Source: Pseudomonas fluorescens (GTDB lineage: Bacteria > Pseudomonadota > Gammaproteobacteria > Pseudomonadales > Pseudomonadaceae). Taken from it: DNA of 64,000 nt. The stretch spans positions 5,572,501 to 5,636,500 of the forward strand of contig NZ_CP012831.1 in the NCBI RefSeq assembly GCF_001307275.1, written 5' to 3'. Within the stretch, counting starts at the first letter, position 1, and every line of letters starts with the position of its first letter. The notes below the pieces were generated by a model. The model saw only the letters and a program-made list of their open reading frames with translations, was not told where the DNA came from and did no database searches. Below, in pieces: positions 33,889-44,500 of this stretch. Made by a program: the position numbers and the translations under genes.

Positions 33889-33979
33889 CTGTGGGAGCGA
33901 GCTTGCTCGCGATGACGGCCGTTCAGTCAACCTCATTGCAACTGACCCACCGCTATCGCGAGCAAGCTCGCTCCCACAG
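33889..33979. repeat. REP pair between hxcQ and hxcR
   Basis: Inverted pair of TGTGGGAGCGAGCTTGCTCG units in the 169-bp gap between hxcQ and hxcR, inside an otherwise tightly coupled operon. Confidence 0.88.
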
Positions 33980-34014
33980 GGGATATGTGTGTTTCTTGGG
34001 GCCGAGGTGTCGGC

Positions 34015-35433
34015 ATGAACACCCTCCCATACGCCTGGGCCAAGGCCCAGCGCCTGGTGTTGCGCCAGTCCGAAGAGGGGGCGGTGCTGATGGTGTGCCC
34101 GTCCACGCCGGGCTGGTCCATCAGTGAAGTGCGCCGTCAGTTCGGCGACGTGCGGCTGGAGCGGGTGCGCGACGAGGAGCTCGACGGGCTGCTCAACAGT
34201 GCCTATGCCGACACCGGCAGTGCCGCCGCAGTGGTGGGCGCGGCGGAAAACGAAGTCGACCTCGACCGGCTGATGCAGGACATCCCCGAGATCACCGACC
34301 TGCTGGACACCCAGGACGGCGCGCCGGTGATTCGCATGATCAATGCCTTGCTGACCCAGGCCGCACGGGATGAGGCCAGCGACATCCACATCGAACCCTA
34401 CGAGAGCCATTCAGTGGTGCGCTATCGCGTCGACGGCACCCTGCGCGATGTGGTTTCGCCGCGCAAGGCCCTGCACGGTGCGCTGGTGTCGCGGATCAAG
34501 ATCATGGCCCAGCTCGACATCGCCGAAAAACGCTTGCCCCAGGACGGCCGCATCGCTTTGCGCGTCGCCGGTCGACCGATCGATATCCGCGTCTCGACGG
34601 TGCCCACCGGCCACGGCGAACGGGTGGTGATGCGGTTGCTGGACAAACAGGCCGGCCGCCTGCAACTGGAAACGTTGGGGATGGATCCGGACGTACTGGA
34701 CAAGCTCGATCACCTGATCCGCCAGCCCCACGGCATCGTCCTGGTCACCGGCCCCACGGGCAGCGGCAAGACCACCAGCCTCTACGCCGCCCTGGCCCGG
34801 CTGGACGCCAGTGTCCACAACATCCTCACGGTGGAGGACCCGGTGGAGTACGACCTGCCGGGCATCAGCCAGATCCAGGTCAACGCCAAGATCGACATGA
34901 CCTTTGCCCTGGCGTTGCGGGCGATCCTGCGCCAGGACCCGGACATCATCATGATCGGCGAAATCCGCGACCTGGAAACCGCACAAATCGCCGTGCAGGC
35001 GTCCCTCACCGGTCACCTGGTGCTGGCGACGCTGCACACCAACGACGCGGTGTCGGCCATCAACCGCCTGATCGACATGGGGGTCGAGCCGTTCCTGCTG
35101 GCCTCGTCGATGCTCGGCGTGCTGGCCCAGCGACTGGTGCGCAGGTTGTGCCCGCAGTGCAAGCAACCAGATCCCGCCACGCCCGGCACCTGGCGCCCGG
35201 TAGGTTGCCCGAGCTGTAACCAGACCGGCTACAGCGGCCGCACCGGGATCCATGAACTGTTCTGCATCGACGATGACATCCGCACGCTGATCCACCAGGG
35301 GGCAGGGGAGCAAGCACTGCGCGCCGCCGCCCGCCAGGCCGGCATGTTCAGCATGCGCGAGGATGGCGAGCGCTGGGTGCGCAGTGGCACCACGGCCCCT
35401 GAAGAAATCCTGCGCGTGACACGGGACGCCTGA
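34015..35433 (+). CDS. hxcR: Type II secretion ATPase GspE family
   Basis: 472 residues from ATG 34015; an in-frame start at 33985 lies nearer the REP pair and is less likely. A short N1E-type domain is followed by the ATPase core. The core has Walker A GPTGSGKTTSLY (about residues 245-256), Asp and His boxes (ILTVEDPVEYDLPGISQIQV, LHTNDAVSAINRL), Walker B DPDIIMIGEIRDLETA, and a tetracysteine zinc module CPQC ... CPSC near residues 380-402. It drives pseudopilus assembly from the cytoplasm with HxcY and HxcS. Confidence 0.95.
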   Translation: MNTLPYAWAKAQRLVLRQSEEGAVLMVCPSTPGWSISEVRRQFGDVRLERVRDEELDGLLNSAYADTGSAAAVVGAAENEVDLDRLMQDIPEITDLLDTQDGAPVIRMINALLTQAARDEASDIHIEPYESHSVVRYRVDGTLRDVVSPRKALHGALVSRIKIMAQLDIAEKRLPQDGRIALRVAGRPIDIRVSTVPTGHGERVVMRLLDKQAGRLQLETLGMDPDVLDKLDHLIRQPHGIVLVTGPTGSGKTTSLYAALARLDASVHNILTVEDPVEYDLPGISQIQVNAKIDMTFALALRAILRQDPDIIMIGEIRDLETAQIAVQASLTGHLVLATLHTNDAVSAINRLIDMGVEPFLLASSMLGVLAQRLVRRLCPQCKQPDPATPGTWRPVGCPSCNQTGYSGRTGIHELFCIDDDIRTLIHQGAGEQALRAAARQAGMFSMREDGERWVRSGTTAPEEILRVTRDA

Positions 35434-36644
35434 TGAATCGCTACCGTTTCGAGGCCGCCGACGCCCAGGGCAAGATCGAATCCGGACACTTGGAAGCCGA
35501 CAGCCAGGGGGCGGCCTTCAACCTGTTGCGCAGTCGCGGGCTGACGGCATTGCAGGTGCAGGTCGAGCGCAACACGACACCGGCCAACGGCGGTGGCTTG
35601 TTCAGCGCCAAACTCTCGGACAACGACCTGGCCTGGGCCACCCGGCAACTGGCGAGCCTGCTGGGCGCGAGCCTGCCGTTGGAAGCCGCGTTGAGTGCCA
35701 CGGTGGAACAGGCCGAGCGCAAGCACATCGCCCAGACCTTGAGCGCGGTGCGCGCCGATGTGCGCAGCGGCATGCGCCTGGCCGAAGCCCTGGCGGCACG
35801 TCCCCGGGATTTTCCGGAAATCTATCGGGCGTTGATTGCCGCCGGTGAAGAGTCCGGCGACCTGGCCCAGGTGATGGAGCGATTGGCGGACTACATCGAG
35901 GAGCGCAATAACCTGCGGGGCAAGATTCTCACGGCGTTCATCTACCCCGGGGTAGTGGGGCTGGTGTCGGTCGCCATCGTGATTTTCCTGCTCAGCTACG
36001 TGGTGCCCCAGGTGGTCAGTGCATTTTCCCAGGCCCGCCAGGACCTGCCGGCGCTGACCGTGGCGATGCTCACCGCCAGCGATTTCATTCGGGCCTGGGG
36101 CTGGTTGTGTTTTGGCGTGCTGGCCGGCGGGTTCTGGAGTTGGCGCATGTACTTGCGCAAACCGGCGGCGCGGTTGAACTGGCACGCGCGGGTGTTGCGC
36201 CTGCCGCTGATCGGGCGTTTTGTACTGGGCCTCAACACCGCGCGCTTTGCCTCGACCCTGGCGATTCTCGGCGGAGCCGGGGTGCCGTTGCTGCGAGCAC
36301 TCGAAGCCGCCCGCCAGACCCTGTCCAACGACCGCCTGAGCCAGAGCGTCAGCGAGGCCACGGCCAAGGTCCGCGAAGGGGTCAACCTGGCGGCGGCGCT
36401 GCGGGTGGAAAAAGTCTTCCCACCGGTGCTGATCCACCTGATCGCCAGCGGTGAGAAAACCGGCTGCCTGCCACCGATGCTCGAACGCGCCGCGCAAACC
36501 CTGTCCCGCGACATCGAACGTCGCGCCATGGGCATGACTGCGTTGCTGGAACCGTTGATGATCGTGGTTATGGGCGGCGTGGTGCTGGTGATCGTCATGG
36601 CGGTGCTGTTGCCGATCATCGAGATCAACCAGTTGGTGCAATAG
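35433..36644 (+). CDS. hxcS: Type II secretion inner-membrane platform protein GspF family
   Basis: 403 residues, overlapping the hxcR stop by one base (TGATG). It shows the GspF duplication: two cytoplasmic helical domains (about residues 68-170 and 270-375; LASLLGASLPLEAALSATVE, LAILGGAGVPLLRALEAARQ) alternating with three membrane segments, the last being LEPLMIVVMGGVVLVIVMAV. It ends the hxc operon. The order hxcW-U-P-V-T-X-Y-Z-Q-R-S equals PA0677-PA0687 as I recall it. Confidence 0.93.
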   Translation: MNRYRFEAADAQGKIESGHLEADSQGAAFNLLRSRGLTALQVQVERNTTPANGGGLFSAKLSDNDLAWATRQLASLLGASLPLEAALSATVEQAERKHIAQTLSAVRADVRSGMRLAEALAARPRDFPEIYRALIAAGEESGDLAQVMERLADYIEERNNLRGKILTAFIYPGVVGLVSVAIVIFLLSYVVPQVVSAFSQARQDLPALTVAMLTASDFIRAWGWLCFGVLAGGFWSWRMYLRKPAARLNWHARVLRLPLIGRFVLGLNTARFASTLAILGGAGVPLLRALEAARQTLSNDRLSQSVSEATAKVREGVNLAAALRVEKVFPPVLIHLIASGEKTGCLPPMLERAAQTLSRDIERRAMGMTALLEPLMIVVMGGVVLVIVMAVLLPIIEINQLVQ

Positions 36645-36661
36645 CCCTCCGCGCAAAAACC

Positions 36662-36793
36662 GTGGCGAGGGAGCTTGCTCCCGCTGGGCTGCGCAGCAGA
36701 CCCAAAACCTGACTTTCCAGTACAACAGACAGATCGCAATCAGCCCGTCTGGGGTCGCTTCGCAACCCAGCGGGAGCAAGCTCCCTCGCCACA
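36662..36793. repeat. REP pair of the GAGGGAGCTTGCTCCC class after hxcS
   Basis: GTGGCGAGGGAGCTTGCTCC and its inverted copy lie directly behind hxcS, with a spacer of about 80 bp. They mark the end of the hxc operon. Confidence 0.85.
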
Positions 36794-36962
36794 AAAGCAG
36801 CCCGTTGTTTTGCAGTGATGCAACACCTCCCGAGCCTCTCCATCGCCAAACTCGGGTTCCTCGTTCTGTCATGTTTACGCGCCTGCCCACCGCCTGCCGC
36901 CACCTTCACGGTGAACCCTTGCCGCATCCCCGCAAGAACCAGCCGAACCCTCAGCCCAGAGC

Positions 36963-37018
36963 CCTCGAACACCCGAGGAAAAAGCCTAAAAAACAGCCCT
37001 CGGCTCCCGAGGTTTTTT
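36963..37018 (+). terminator. Double hairpin ending in a terminator, between hxcS and the DING gene
   Basis: Hairpin 2 (CCTCGG 36998-37003, loop CTC, CCGAGG 37007-37012, then six T to 37018) is a clear intrinsic terminator. Hairpin 1 (CCTCG 36963-36967 and CGAGG 36974-36978) just upstream has arms interchangeable with it. The 3' arm of hairpin 1 (CCGAGG) can pair with the 5' arm of hairpin 2, which would disrupt the terminator. It is either the hxc operon terminator or an attenuator in the leader of the DING gene, 136 bp downstream. Confidence 0.75.
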
Positions 37019-37153
37019 CCTTTATCTGTCACCGGAAACTGCGAATTTCTAACCCATGGCCTCACCCCATCGCCATCGGCACAGGACCGAGCGCCATGAC
37101 GGCAAGCACGCGTCACCCAACCTACGTACGAACACGATGAAAGGAGATTCTTC

Positions 37154-38323
37154 ATGTTTAAGCGCAACGTTCTCGCGGTATCCCTGACCCTCGCCGGCCT
37201 CTGCGCCGCTCAGGCCGCCATGGCTGATGTCAATGGCGGTGGTGCTACCTTGCCTCAGCCGCTGTACCAGACTTCCGGCGTCCTGACTGCCGGTTTCGCC
37301 CCTTACATCGGCGTGGGCAGTGGTGCCGGCAAGTCGGCTTTCCTGACCAACGACTACACCAAGTTCGTGCCAGGCGACACCAGCGGCAAGAAAGTGCACT
37401 GGGCTGGTAGTGACTCCAAGCTGAGCGCCACCGAACTGAGCACCTACGTCAGCGCCCACGGTGCCGCCTGGGGTCCATTGATCCAGGTGCCTTCGGTCGC
37501 CACCTCGGTTGCCATTCCGTTCAACAAGACCGGCACTGCCAACGTCAACCTGAGCGTCAATCAGCTGTGCGGTGTGTTCTCCGGCCGTTTGACCGACTGG
37601 AGCCAGATCACCGGTTCGGGCCGTACCGGCGCGATCACTGTGGTTTACCGTGCAGAAAGCAGTGGCACCACCGAGCTGTTCACCCGCTTCCTGAACGCCA
37701 AGTGCGCTGAAACCGGCACCTTTGCCATCACCACCAACTTCGCTTCCAGCTACAGCGGCGGCCTGCCAGCCGGCGCCGTTTCCGCCACTGGCAGCCAGGC
37801 TGTGATGACTGCAGTGAACGCCGCCCAAGGCCGTATCAGCTACATGAGCCCGGACTACGCGGCTACCACCCTGGCCGGTCTGGACGACGCCACCAAGGTC
37901 GCCCGCGTTGCCGGTGTTTCCCCAGCCCCAGCCAACGTATCGGCCGCCATCGCCGCTGTCGCGGTACCTGCCGTCGCCAACCGCTCCAACCCGAACGCCT
38001 GGGTACCGGTGTTCGCCGCTACCACCAACCCAAGCGACCCTAGCGTCGTAGCCTACCCATCCACCGGCTACCCGATCCTGGGCTTCACCAACGTGATCTT
38101 CAGCCAGTGCTACGCCGATGCGACCCAGACCACTCAGGTTCGCAACTTCTTCAGCCGCCACTACGGTTCGTTGACCAACAACGACTCGGCCATCACCGCC
38201 AACCGTTTCGTGCCGCTGCCTTCGGCCTGGAAAACCGCTATTCGTGACTCTTTCGTCACCGCCTCCAGCGGCCTGAGCATCGGCAACACCAGCGTCTGCA
38301 ACGCCATCGGTCGTCCGTTGTAA
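37154..38323 (+). CDS. DING-family periplasmic/secreted phosphate-binding protein
   Basis: 389 residues, with SD AAAGGAG 7 bp before ATG 37154. The signal peptide is MFKRNVLAVSLTLAGLCAAQ..AMA. The mature protein starts DVNGGGATLPQPLYQ, the DING signature (D-V/I-N-G-G-G). Phosphate-binding loops of the PstS fold are visible in GVGSGAGKSAFL, HWAGSDSKLSATEL and VYRAESSGTTELFTRFLN. In P. aeruginosa a DING protein is encoded at the same position (PA0688) and is exported by Hxc. A role in phosphate capture or phosphatase-like activity under phosphate starvation, with Hxc as exporter, is inferred from context. Confidence 0.92.
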   Translation: MFKRNVLAVSLTLAGLCAAQAAMADVNGGGATLPQPLYQTSGVLTAGFAPYIGVGSGAGKSAFLTNDYTKFVPGDTSGKKVHWAGSDSKLSATELSTYVSAHGAAWGPLIQVPSVATSVAIPFNKTGTANVNLSVNQLCGVFSGRLTDWSQITGSGRTGAITVVYRAESSGTTELFTRFLNAKCAETGTFAITTNFASSYSGGLPAGAVSATGSQAVMTAVNAAQGRISYMSPDYAATTLAGLDDATKVARVAGVSPAPANVSAAIAAVAVPAVANRSNPNAWVPVFAATTNPSDPSVVAYPSTGYPILGFTNVIFSQCYADATQTTQVRNFFSRHYGSLTNNDSAITANRFVPLPSAWKTAIRDSFVTASSGLSIGNTSVCNAIGRPL

Positions 38324-38352
38324 GCCCACGCTTGAGCGACCCGCAATACCCG

Positions 38353-38385
38353 GTCAGCAACGGTGAAAGCCGTTGCTGACTTTTT
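38353..38385 (+). terminator. Rho-independent terminator of the DING gene
   Basis: A perfect 11-bp stem GTCAGCAACGG / CCGTTGCTGAC with loop TGAAAG is followed by five T, 29 bp behind the stop. Confidence 0.93.
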
Positions 38386-38411
38386 GCGTCATAGCCGTAC
38401 CAACACAGCCA

Positions 38412-38426
38412 CATGAAATTTTCATG
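38412..38426. promoter_or_regulatory. Palindrome in the tpsA upstream region
   Basis: CATGAAA T TTTCATG is a perfect 7-bp inverted repeat around a single T, followed by GACAT. The TTTTCATGACAT stretch partly resembles a PHO half-site and the AATATCACTGACAT sequence upstream of hxcT (28229-28246). It lies 111 bp before the tpsA start. It could be an operator for PhoB or a promoter element for the ECF sigma factor; the sequence alone cannot decide. Confidence 0.4.
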
Positions 38427-38537
38427 ACATCCGTTCGGTCGCGAGCGGTTGTAACCGCCTAACCCCTATAACCAACGCTGGCAGCTTGATGGCACTGCGT
38501 TGCGCCCCCTTAGAGCGAACCCGAAAGGATGAGTAGG

Positions 38538-41500
38538 ATGCTGCGCTGCAAACCCCAGACGAACCTGAATGCTTCACGTCGCGATGGCGAGTTGTCGATG
38601 TTGCGGCTCAAGCCGCTGGCCCAGGCCATTGCCCTGCTGATGGTGGCCGGCAATGCCCAGGCGGCGACCGCGTTCAGTTCGGCCTGGTTTGCCGCCAAGG
38701 GTGCGTCCCAGGCTGGTGGTACGGGGCGGCCCACGACGGCGCAGCCGGGCATGCCACCACCCCTGGCGCAGCAGCAACGGGCCAATGCGCAGTTGCAGCG
38801 GTCGCTGACCAACCTCAACAACACCGTGGCCGCCATCGCAGCCCAGCAGGCGGCGCAAGCGGCAGGAAGGCAGGCCGCGTTCGGGCAAATCCAGACCGTG
38901 CCCGACGGCTTGGGCGAGGGCGGCCTCAAGGTCGATAACAGCCTGACCCAGGGCTGGCTCAACGCCAAGGGACCGCAGCAGACCCAGGCCGGCGGCAAGA
39001 CCACGGTGAAGATCGAGCAGATCGCCGACAAGGCGATTCTCAACTGGGAAACCTTCAACGTCGGGCGCAACACCACGGTGGATTTCCAGCAGCAGTCGGA
39101 CTGGGCCGTGCTCAACCGAGTCAACGACCCCCAGGCGCGACCGAGCCAGATCCAGGGCCAGATCAAGGGCAATGGCACGGTGATGCTGGTCAACCGCAAC
39201 GGCATCATTTTCAGCGGCAGCAGCCAGGTTAACGTGCGCAATCTGGCGGCGGTGGCGGCCAACGTCAGCGATGAACAATTCAGCAAGCGCGGCTTGTACG
39301 TCGATGCCACCGGCAGCCAACCGACCTTCACCGACGCGGCGGGCAAGATTGAAGTGCAGCAGGGCGCACTGATCGAAACCCATCGCGCTGCCACCTCCAC
39401 GGCCGGTGGTGGTTATGCCTTGCTGCTGGGGTCCGAAGTGGAGAACGCCGGTTCCATCATCACTGCCAAGGGCCAGACCACCCTGGCGGCGGGTGACAGC
39501 TTCTACATCCGGCGCGGCCAGGGCACCAGCGGCAACCTGCGTTCCACCACCCGTGGCAACGAGGTCGCGACGTCCCTCAAGCCCGGCAGCAGCGCCGGCA
39601 CGGTGATCAACAGCGGCCTGATCCAGGTCAGCACCGGCGACATCACCCTCACCGGGCACAACGTGCAGCAGAACGGCGTGGCGGTGGCCAGCAGTTCGGT
39701 GGACACCCGCGGCACCGTGCACCTGCTCAACGCCGCGAGCGACAGCAGCGGCAGCGTGACCCTGGGGCAGGGCAGCGCCACGGCGGTGTTGCTCGATGCT
39801 GGCGGCGGCAGTGCCCTGGATAGCCAGCGCAACGCCGGACCGGCCGGCCTGGATGGCACGCCGAACAACCTGATCACCGGTCAATTCAACAACCTCAGCA
39901 GCGTGGTCGACCGCAGCGACCAGTCGCGGGTCGAGATCGTCAGCGGTGGCAGCGTCGACTTCCAGAACGGCTCTATCACCCTGGCCACCGGCGGCCAGGT
40001 CGCGGTCAGCGCCGCCGGGCGCAGCCTGGTGCGCGATGGCGCGGTGATCGATGTGTCCGGCGCCATCGGCGTCAAGGTGGCGAAGGAATCCAATTCCATC
40101 AAGGTCAACGTGCAGGGCAATGAACAGCGCGACGCCCCGGTCAACCGAGACGGCGGTAAACTGACCAACAACGATGTGTGGGTGGACGTGCGTGACTTGA
40201 TCTACGTGCCGGCGGGCACTAACGGTTACGCCACCGATCGTTGGTACACGGCGGGTGGATTGTTGGAGGTCGGCGGTTACCTGGGCACCCGCGGCCACAG
40301 TGTCGGCGAATGGGCCGCACAAGGCGGTACCCTGACGTTCACCGGCAACGATGTGGTGACCCAGCAGGCGGCGCAGTTGAACCTGTCTGGCGGCACCTTG
40401 GATGTGCAGAGCGGCTACCTGCGCCAGTCCTGGCTCAAGGGCGCCGATGGACGCTTGTACGAATTGTCCAAGGCGCCGGGGGACATCCTCTATACCGGCA
40501 TCTACAAAGGCTACGAAGACCACAGCCAGCGCTGGGGCCAGACCGATTACTACTACAATCCGCTGATCGCCCCGCGCGAGCGTTTTGAGGCCGGCTACAC
40601 CGTTGGCCGCGATGCCGGCAAGCTGGTGGTATCGACCCGCAACGCGGTGCTGGAAGGCCAGATCGTTGGAGAGGTCTACCAGGGTGAACGCCAGACCCAG
40701 GCGCCGAACCTCAACCTTGATGGTTACCAGCAATCGCAAAACGCCGTGGCCCGACGGGCTCAGTTGTGGGTAGGCAGCTACACACCGATCTATGACAAGA
40801 CCAGTGGCGTGATCAATAGCGGCCTGAACCCCATCTTCGATCAGGTCACCGTCGGCAAGGTGACCGACAAGATTGCCGCGGGCCTGGACCTGACCTCGGT
40901 GGTCGGCAGCGACCGGCAAGGCAAGTTGGTGCTGGATAACGCGCTGCTCAATGGCTTCCAGCTCGGCGCGGTCAAGGTGGCAGCGGCGCAAGGCATCAAC
41001 GTCGATGGCACGCTCAAGGTGGCCGATGGCGGGGATATCACGCTTTATGCGCCGCAGGTGGAGGTGAACGCCGACCTGACCGCCCGTAGTGGGCGCATTG
41101 CCTTGGGTAACGTGCTTAAACAGGTCCGAACCGATAATTTCCAGATGGAAGACGTTGTGCTTTCGCCCGCCACCGGTCAGCGCGCCGCGATCACGCTGGG
41201 CGAGGGGGTGACATTGAACACCGCTGGTCGGTGGAGCAATCTGCTACTCGACGGAAACGATCACCAGGGCCTGCCGTTCCTCAATGGCGGCGTTGTGTCT
41301 GTACGCAGCAGCGGCGACATCGATGTGCGCCAGGGCAGCCTGATCGACGTCAGCTCCGGTGCTGCGGTCATGGCCGATGGCAAGACCCGTGGCGGCAAGG
41401 GCGGTGACCTGACCCTGACCGCGAGTACCGGCACGTCGTCCAGTAATGGTGCCTTGAACCTGGGCGGCGAATTGCGCGGCACCGGCGTGAATGGCGGCGG

Positions 41501-44500
41501 GACCTTGAAACTGGCGGCCAACAAAGTGCTGATCGGCGACAGCGGTTCGCCCCTCGAACCCGGCACCTTGCAACTGGGCGGTGACTTCTTCGACAAAGGC
41601 TTCTCGGCCTATGACATCACCGGTAACCAAGGCCTGACCGTGGCCGAAGGCACCCGCGTCGATGTGACGATGCCGGTGTACCGTTTCGGCGAGCAGGCGT
41701 TGAGCACCGGCAGCGGCGCAGAACCGGCCGATGCGTTGCAGCGCTGGACGCCGCAGCTGTACCAGGAAGATGCGATCAAAGGCGTCCTGACCCAGCGTCG
41801 CGGCGCAAGCCTGAGCCTCACTGCCGGTACCGCGAACTCCAGCGCGGCCGACATGGCCAGCACGGTGTTGAACCTGGGCAAGGGCAGCGTGATCAGCGTC
41901 GATCCGGGGCAGGGCATCGATGTGCGCAGCATCGGTCAACTGACCGCCAACGGCACCCTTAATGCGTGGGGTGGGCGGGTCAGCCTCACCGGGTTGAGCG
42001 TCATCGGTGCGCAGGGTGAAGCCGTCAACGCCCAGGGCCACGGTCGTTCCATCTGGCTGGGCGAGCAAGCGCTGATCGACGTCTCCAGTCGGGCCGTGAC
42101 CGCCCAGGATATGCGCGGGCAGACCTATGGCTTGGTACGTGATGGCGGGCAGATTGTCATCGGCGGCCAGATCGATGCCACAAAGGGTTCGGCTTCCGCA
42201 TCCGAACTGTTTGTCGTGGTGCGCGACGGCGCGCGTCTGCAAGCGGATGGCAGCCAGGCCGTGCTGGATATTCCCGGCCAGGGACGCACGTCGGTGGCGA
42301 GCGATGGCGGCAGTATTTCCCTGGCGTCGGCCAATGGTTTGTACCTGGATGGCGATTTCAGCGCTCGTTCGGGGGGCACGGGGGCGGCAGGGGGCAGTTT
42401 GTCGGTGGCCCTGGAAACGCCGTATTACCGCAACGATGCGGTCAGTGACCGGGTGTTGCAAGTGCGTGAGCTGGTGCTCGGGCAAAACGCCCAAGCGACC
42501 CTGCCGGGCGACACGGCCGAAACCTCGGCGGATTCACTGGTCTACGGTCACGGCCGATTGGGTGTGGATCAGGTCCAGTCGGGTGGCTTCGACAGCCTGG
42601 CTCTGTTGAGCAACGGGCTGTTGAGCATCGATGGCGACGTGTCGTTGTCCCTTGGCCAAAGCCTGAGCCTGTATGCCCGCAGTTTTGTAACCCGTGCAGC
42701 CGCGCCAAATACCCGGGCTCAACTCAATGCTTCCCATGTACTGCTGTCGGGCCCCGCGGCCAACCTTCCAAACAGGGATAACTACGTCCGACCGGTGGTC
42801 GATGGCGGCGTATCGTTGCAGACGAACAAGGCCGTGTTTTCTGTCAACGCAGACCTGCTGGATGTGCAGGGTAACGTGACCTTCAGTAGCAAGGGTACCG
42901 TGCGACAGGCCGACGGCAGCACGGTCGAGTTGGAGCGCGCCGGTTTTGACCGGGTTCAGTTAAGCAGTCGGGGGGATGTGCGATTCCTGGCCGGGTTCTC
43001 GAACGATGGATTGCCTACAGGCTTTACCACCCAACTCCTGACGCCTTCGGACATGATGTTGCAAGCCGCTCAGCTGTATCCAGCGACGGGCGTTGGCGCC
43101 CGGGTTTTGGCGGGTTGGAGCATGACCGCGGAGGGAACGCCGCAATATGATCCTTTGCGCAGCCTGGTCATCGGGCGAACGACCCAAACCACGTCCCAGG
43201 TGCCTTACTCGGCATTCGGGCGCTTGCAATTGGGTAGCGCAAGGATTGAACAGGGCGGGGTGGTACGGGCACCGCTGGGTTTGATTGAAATCGGCACCAA
43301 TGGTGGTCCCGGGGAAGCCATCACCGATCGGATCAACCTGTTGCCGGGCAGCTTGACCTCGGTCAGTGGCCTGGGTCTGGTCATGCCGTATGGCGGCACT
43401 GTCGATGGTCAGAGTTACCAGTATGCCGGCAAGAAGGTTGTGCTGCTGGGGCAAGGCGCGGTTCCTTCCGAAAACGGCGACATTAATATCGGCGTGATTC
43501 TGGGCGGCAAGTCGGTGGAGGGCCAGGAAGGCTCGGTACTCGACCTTTCGGGTGGCGGTGACTTGCTCGGTGCTGGTTTCATCTCCGGCCGTGGCGGTTC
43601 CACCGACGCACGCTTCAACCCGTTGGTACAAATTGGCACGAACGGCGGCTTCACCCTGCCGGGGCTGTCCAGCAATCCGGTCTACGCTATCGTGCCGGGC
43701 AATCAGAGCCAGTATGCGCCGGTCGCCCCCGAAGGCGGTGCGGTGGATCCGCGAGTAGGCCAGCAAATTACCATTGGCGCCGGTGTGCCAGGGCTCGCCG
43801 CCGGTACCTATACCCTGATGCCGTCCACGTATGCGTTGATGCCAGGAGCGTTCCGAGTCGAGGTCAACGGCCTGGCGGGGCAAGGCCTCACAACGGGCGC
43901 GCAACAGATGCGCAACGGCTCCTGGACCACCGCTGGCGTGCTCTCGGTCGCCAATACCGGACAGCGCGACAGTTTGTCCAGCCAGGTCATCCTGACGTCG
44001 GGGGATGTGCTGCGTCGCTACTCGCAATATAACGAAACCAGCTACGCCCAGTTTGCCGTGGCCGATGCCGCTCGCCTGGGCGTGCCTCGGGCCGTCTTGC
44101 CGGTCGATGCCAAGACCTTGAAGTTAAGCCTGTCGCCTGGCGCGGGAGATCAGGCGTTTTCCTTCAAGGGCATCGGCAAGTTCGCGCCTCAAACGGGGGG
44201 GTATGGTGGTACTGTCGCTGTGACTGCTATCGCGAATAAGGCGTTGGAGGTGGTAGCCGAGGGAAGTGGGGCGACGGCCGGCTTCGAAGGCGTGACCCTC
44301 AATGCCGAGAGCCTGAATGCGTTGAATGCCTCGCGCCAAGTGATCGGTGGCCAGTTTTCAGTGATCTATGGACAAGGCGGCAATTACATCAGCCCGCAGA
44401 AGGTGTCGAGCAGCGTGATCTTGCGCGAAGGCGCGACCTTGGCAGCTCCCGAAGTATTCCTTCTGTCCAGTGGCGGGGAAGTGCTGGTGGAGCAAGGCGC

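Noticed and set aside
37026..37043. PHO box upstream of the DING gene (CTGTCAC at about 37026, CTGTCAT at about 36868)
   Set aside because: Each is a single good half-site. The sequence 11 bp before or after does not match the second repeat, so no PHO box is claimed.
36661..37153. Small proteins in the hxcS/DING gap (for example frames at 36625-37167 minus and 36815-37099 plus)
   Set aside because: They are built from REP DNA and hairpin sequence, lack an RBS and have no plausible composition.
38574..40991. An 805-codon open frame antisense to the start of the TpsA gene
   Set aside because: It is an His/Gln/Ala-rich shadow of the real gene and has no RBS or family features. The same applies to 41244-42494, 44943-46190 and 49230-51008.
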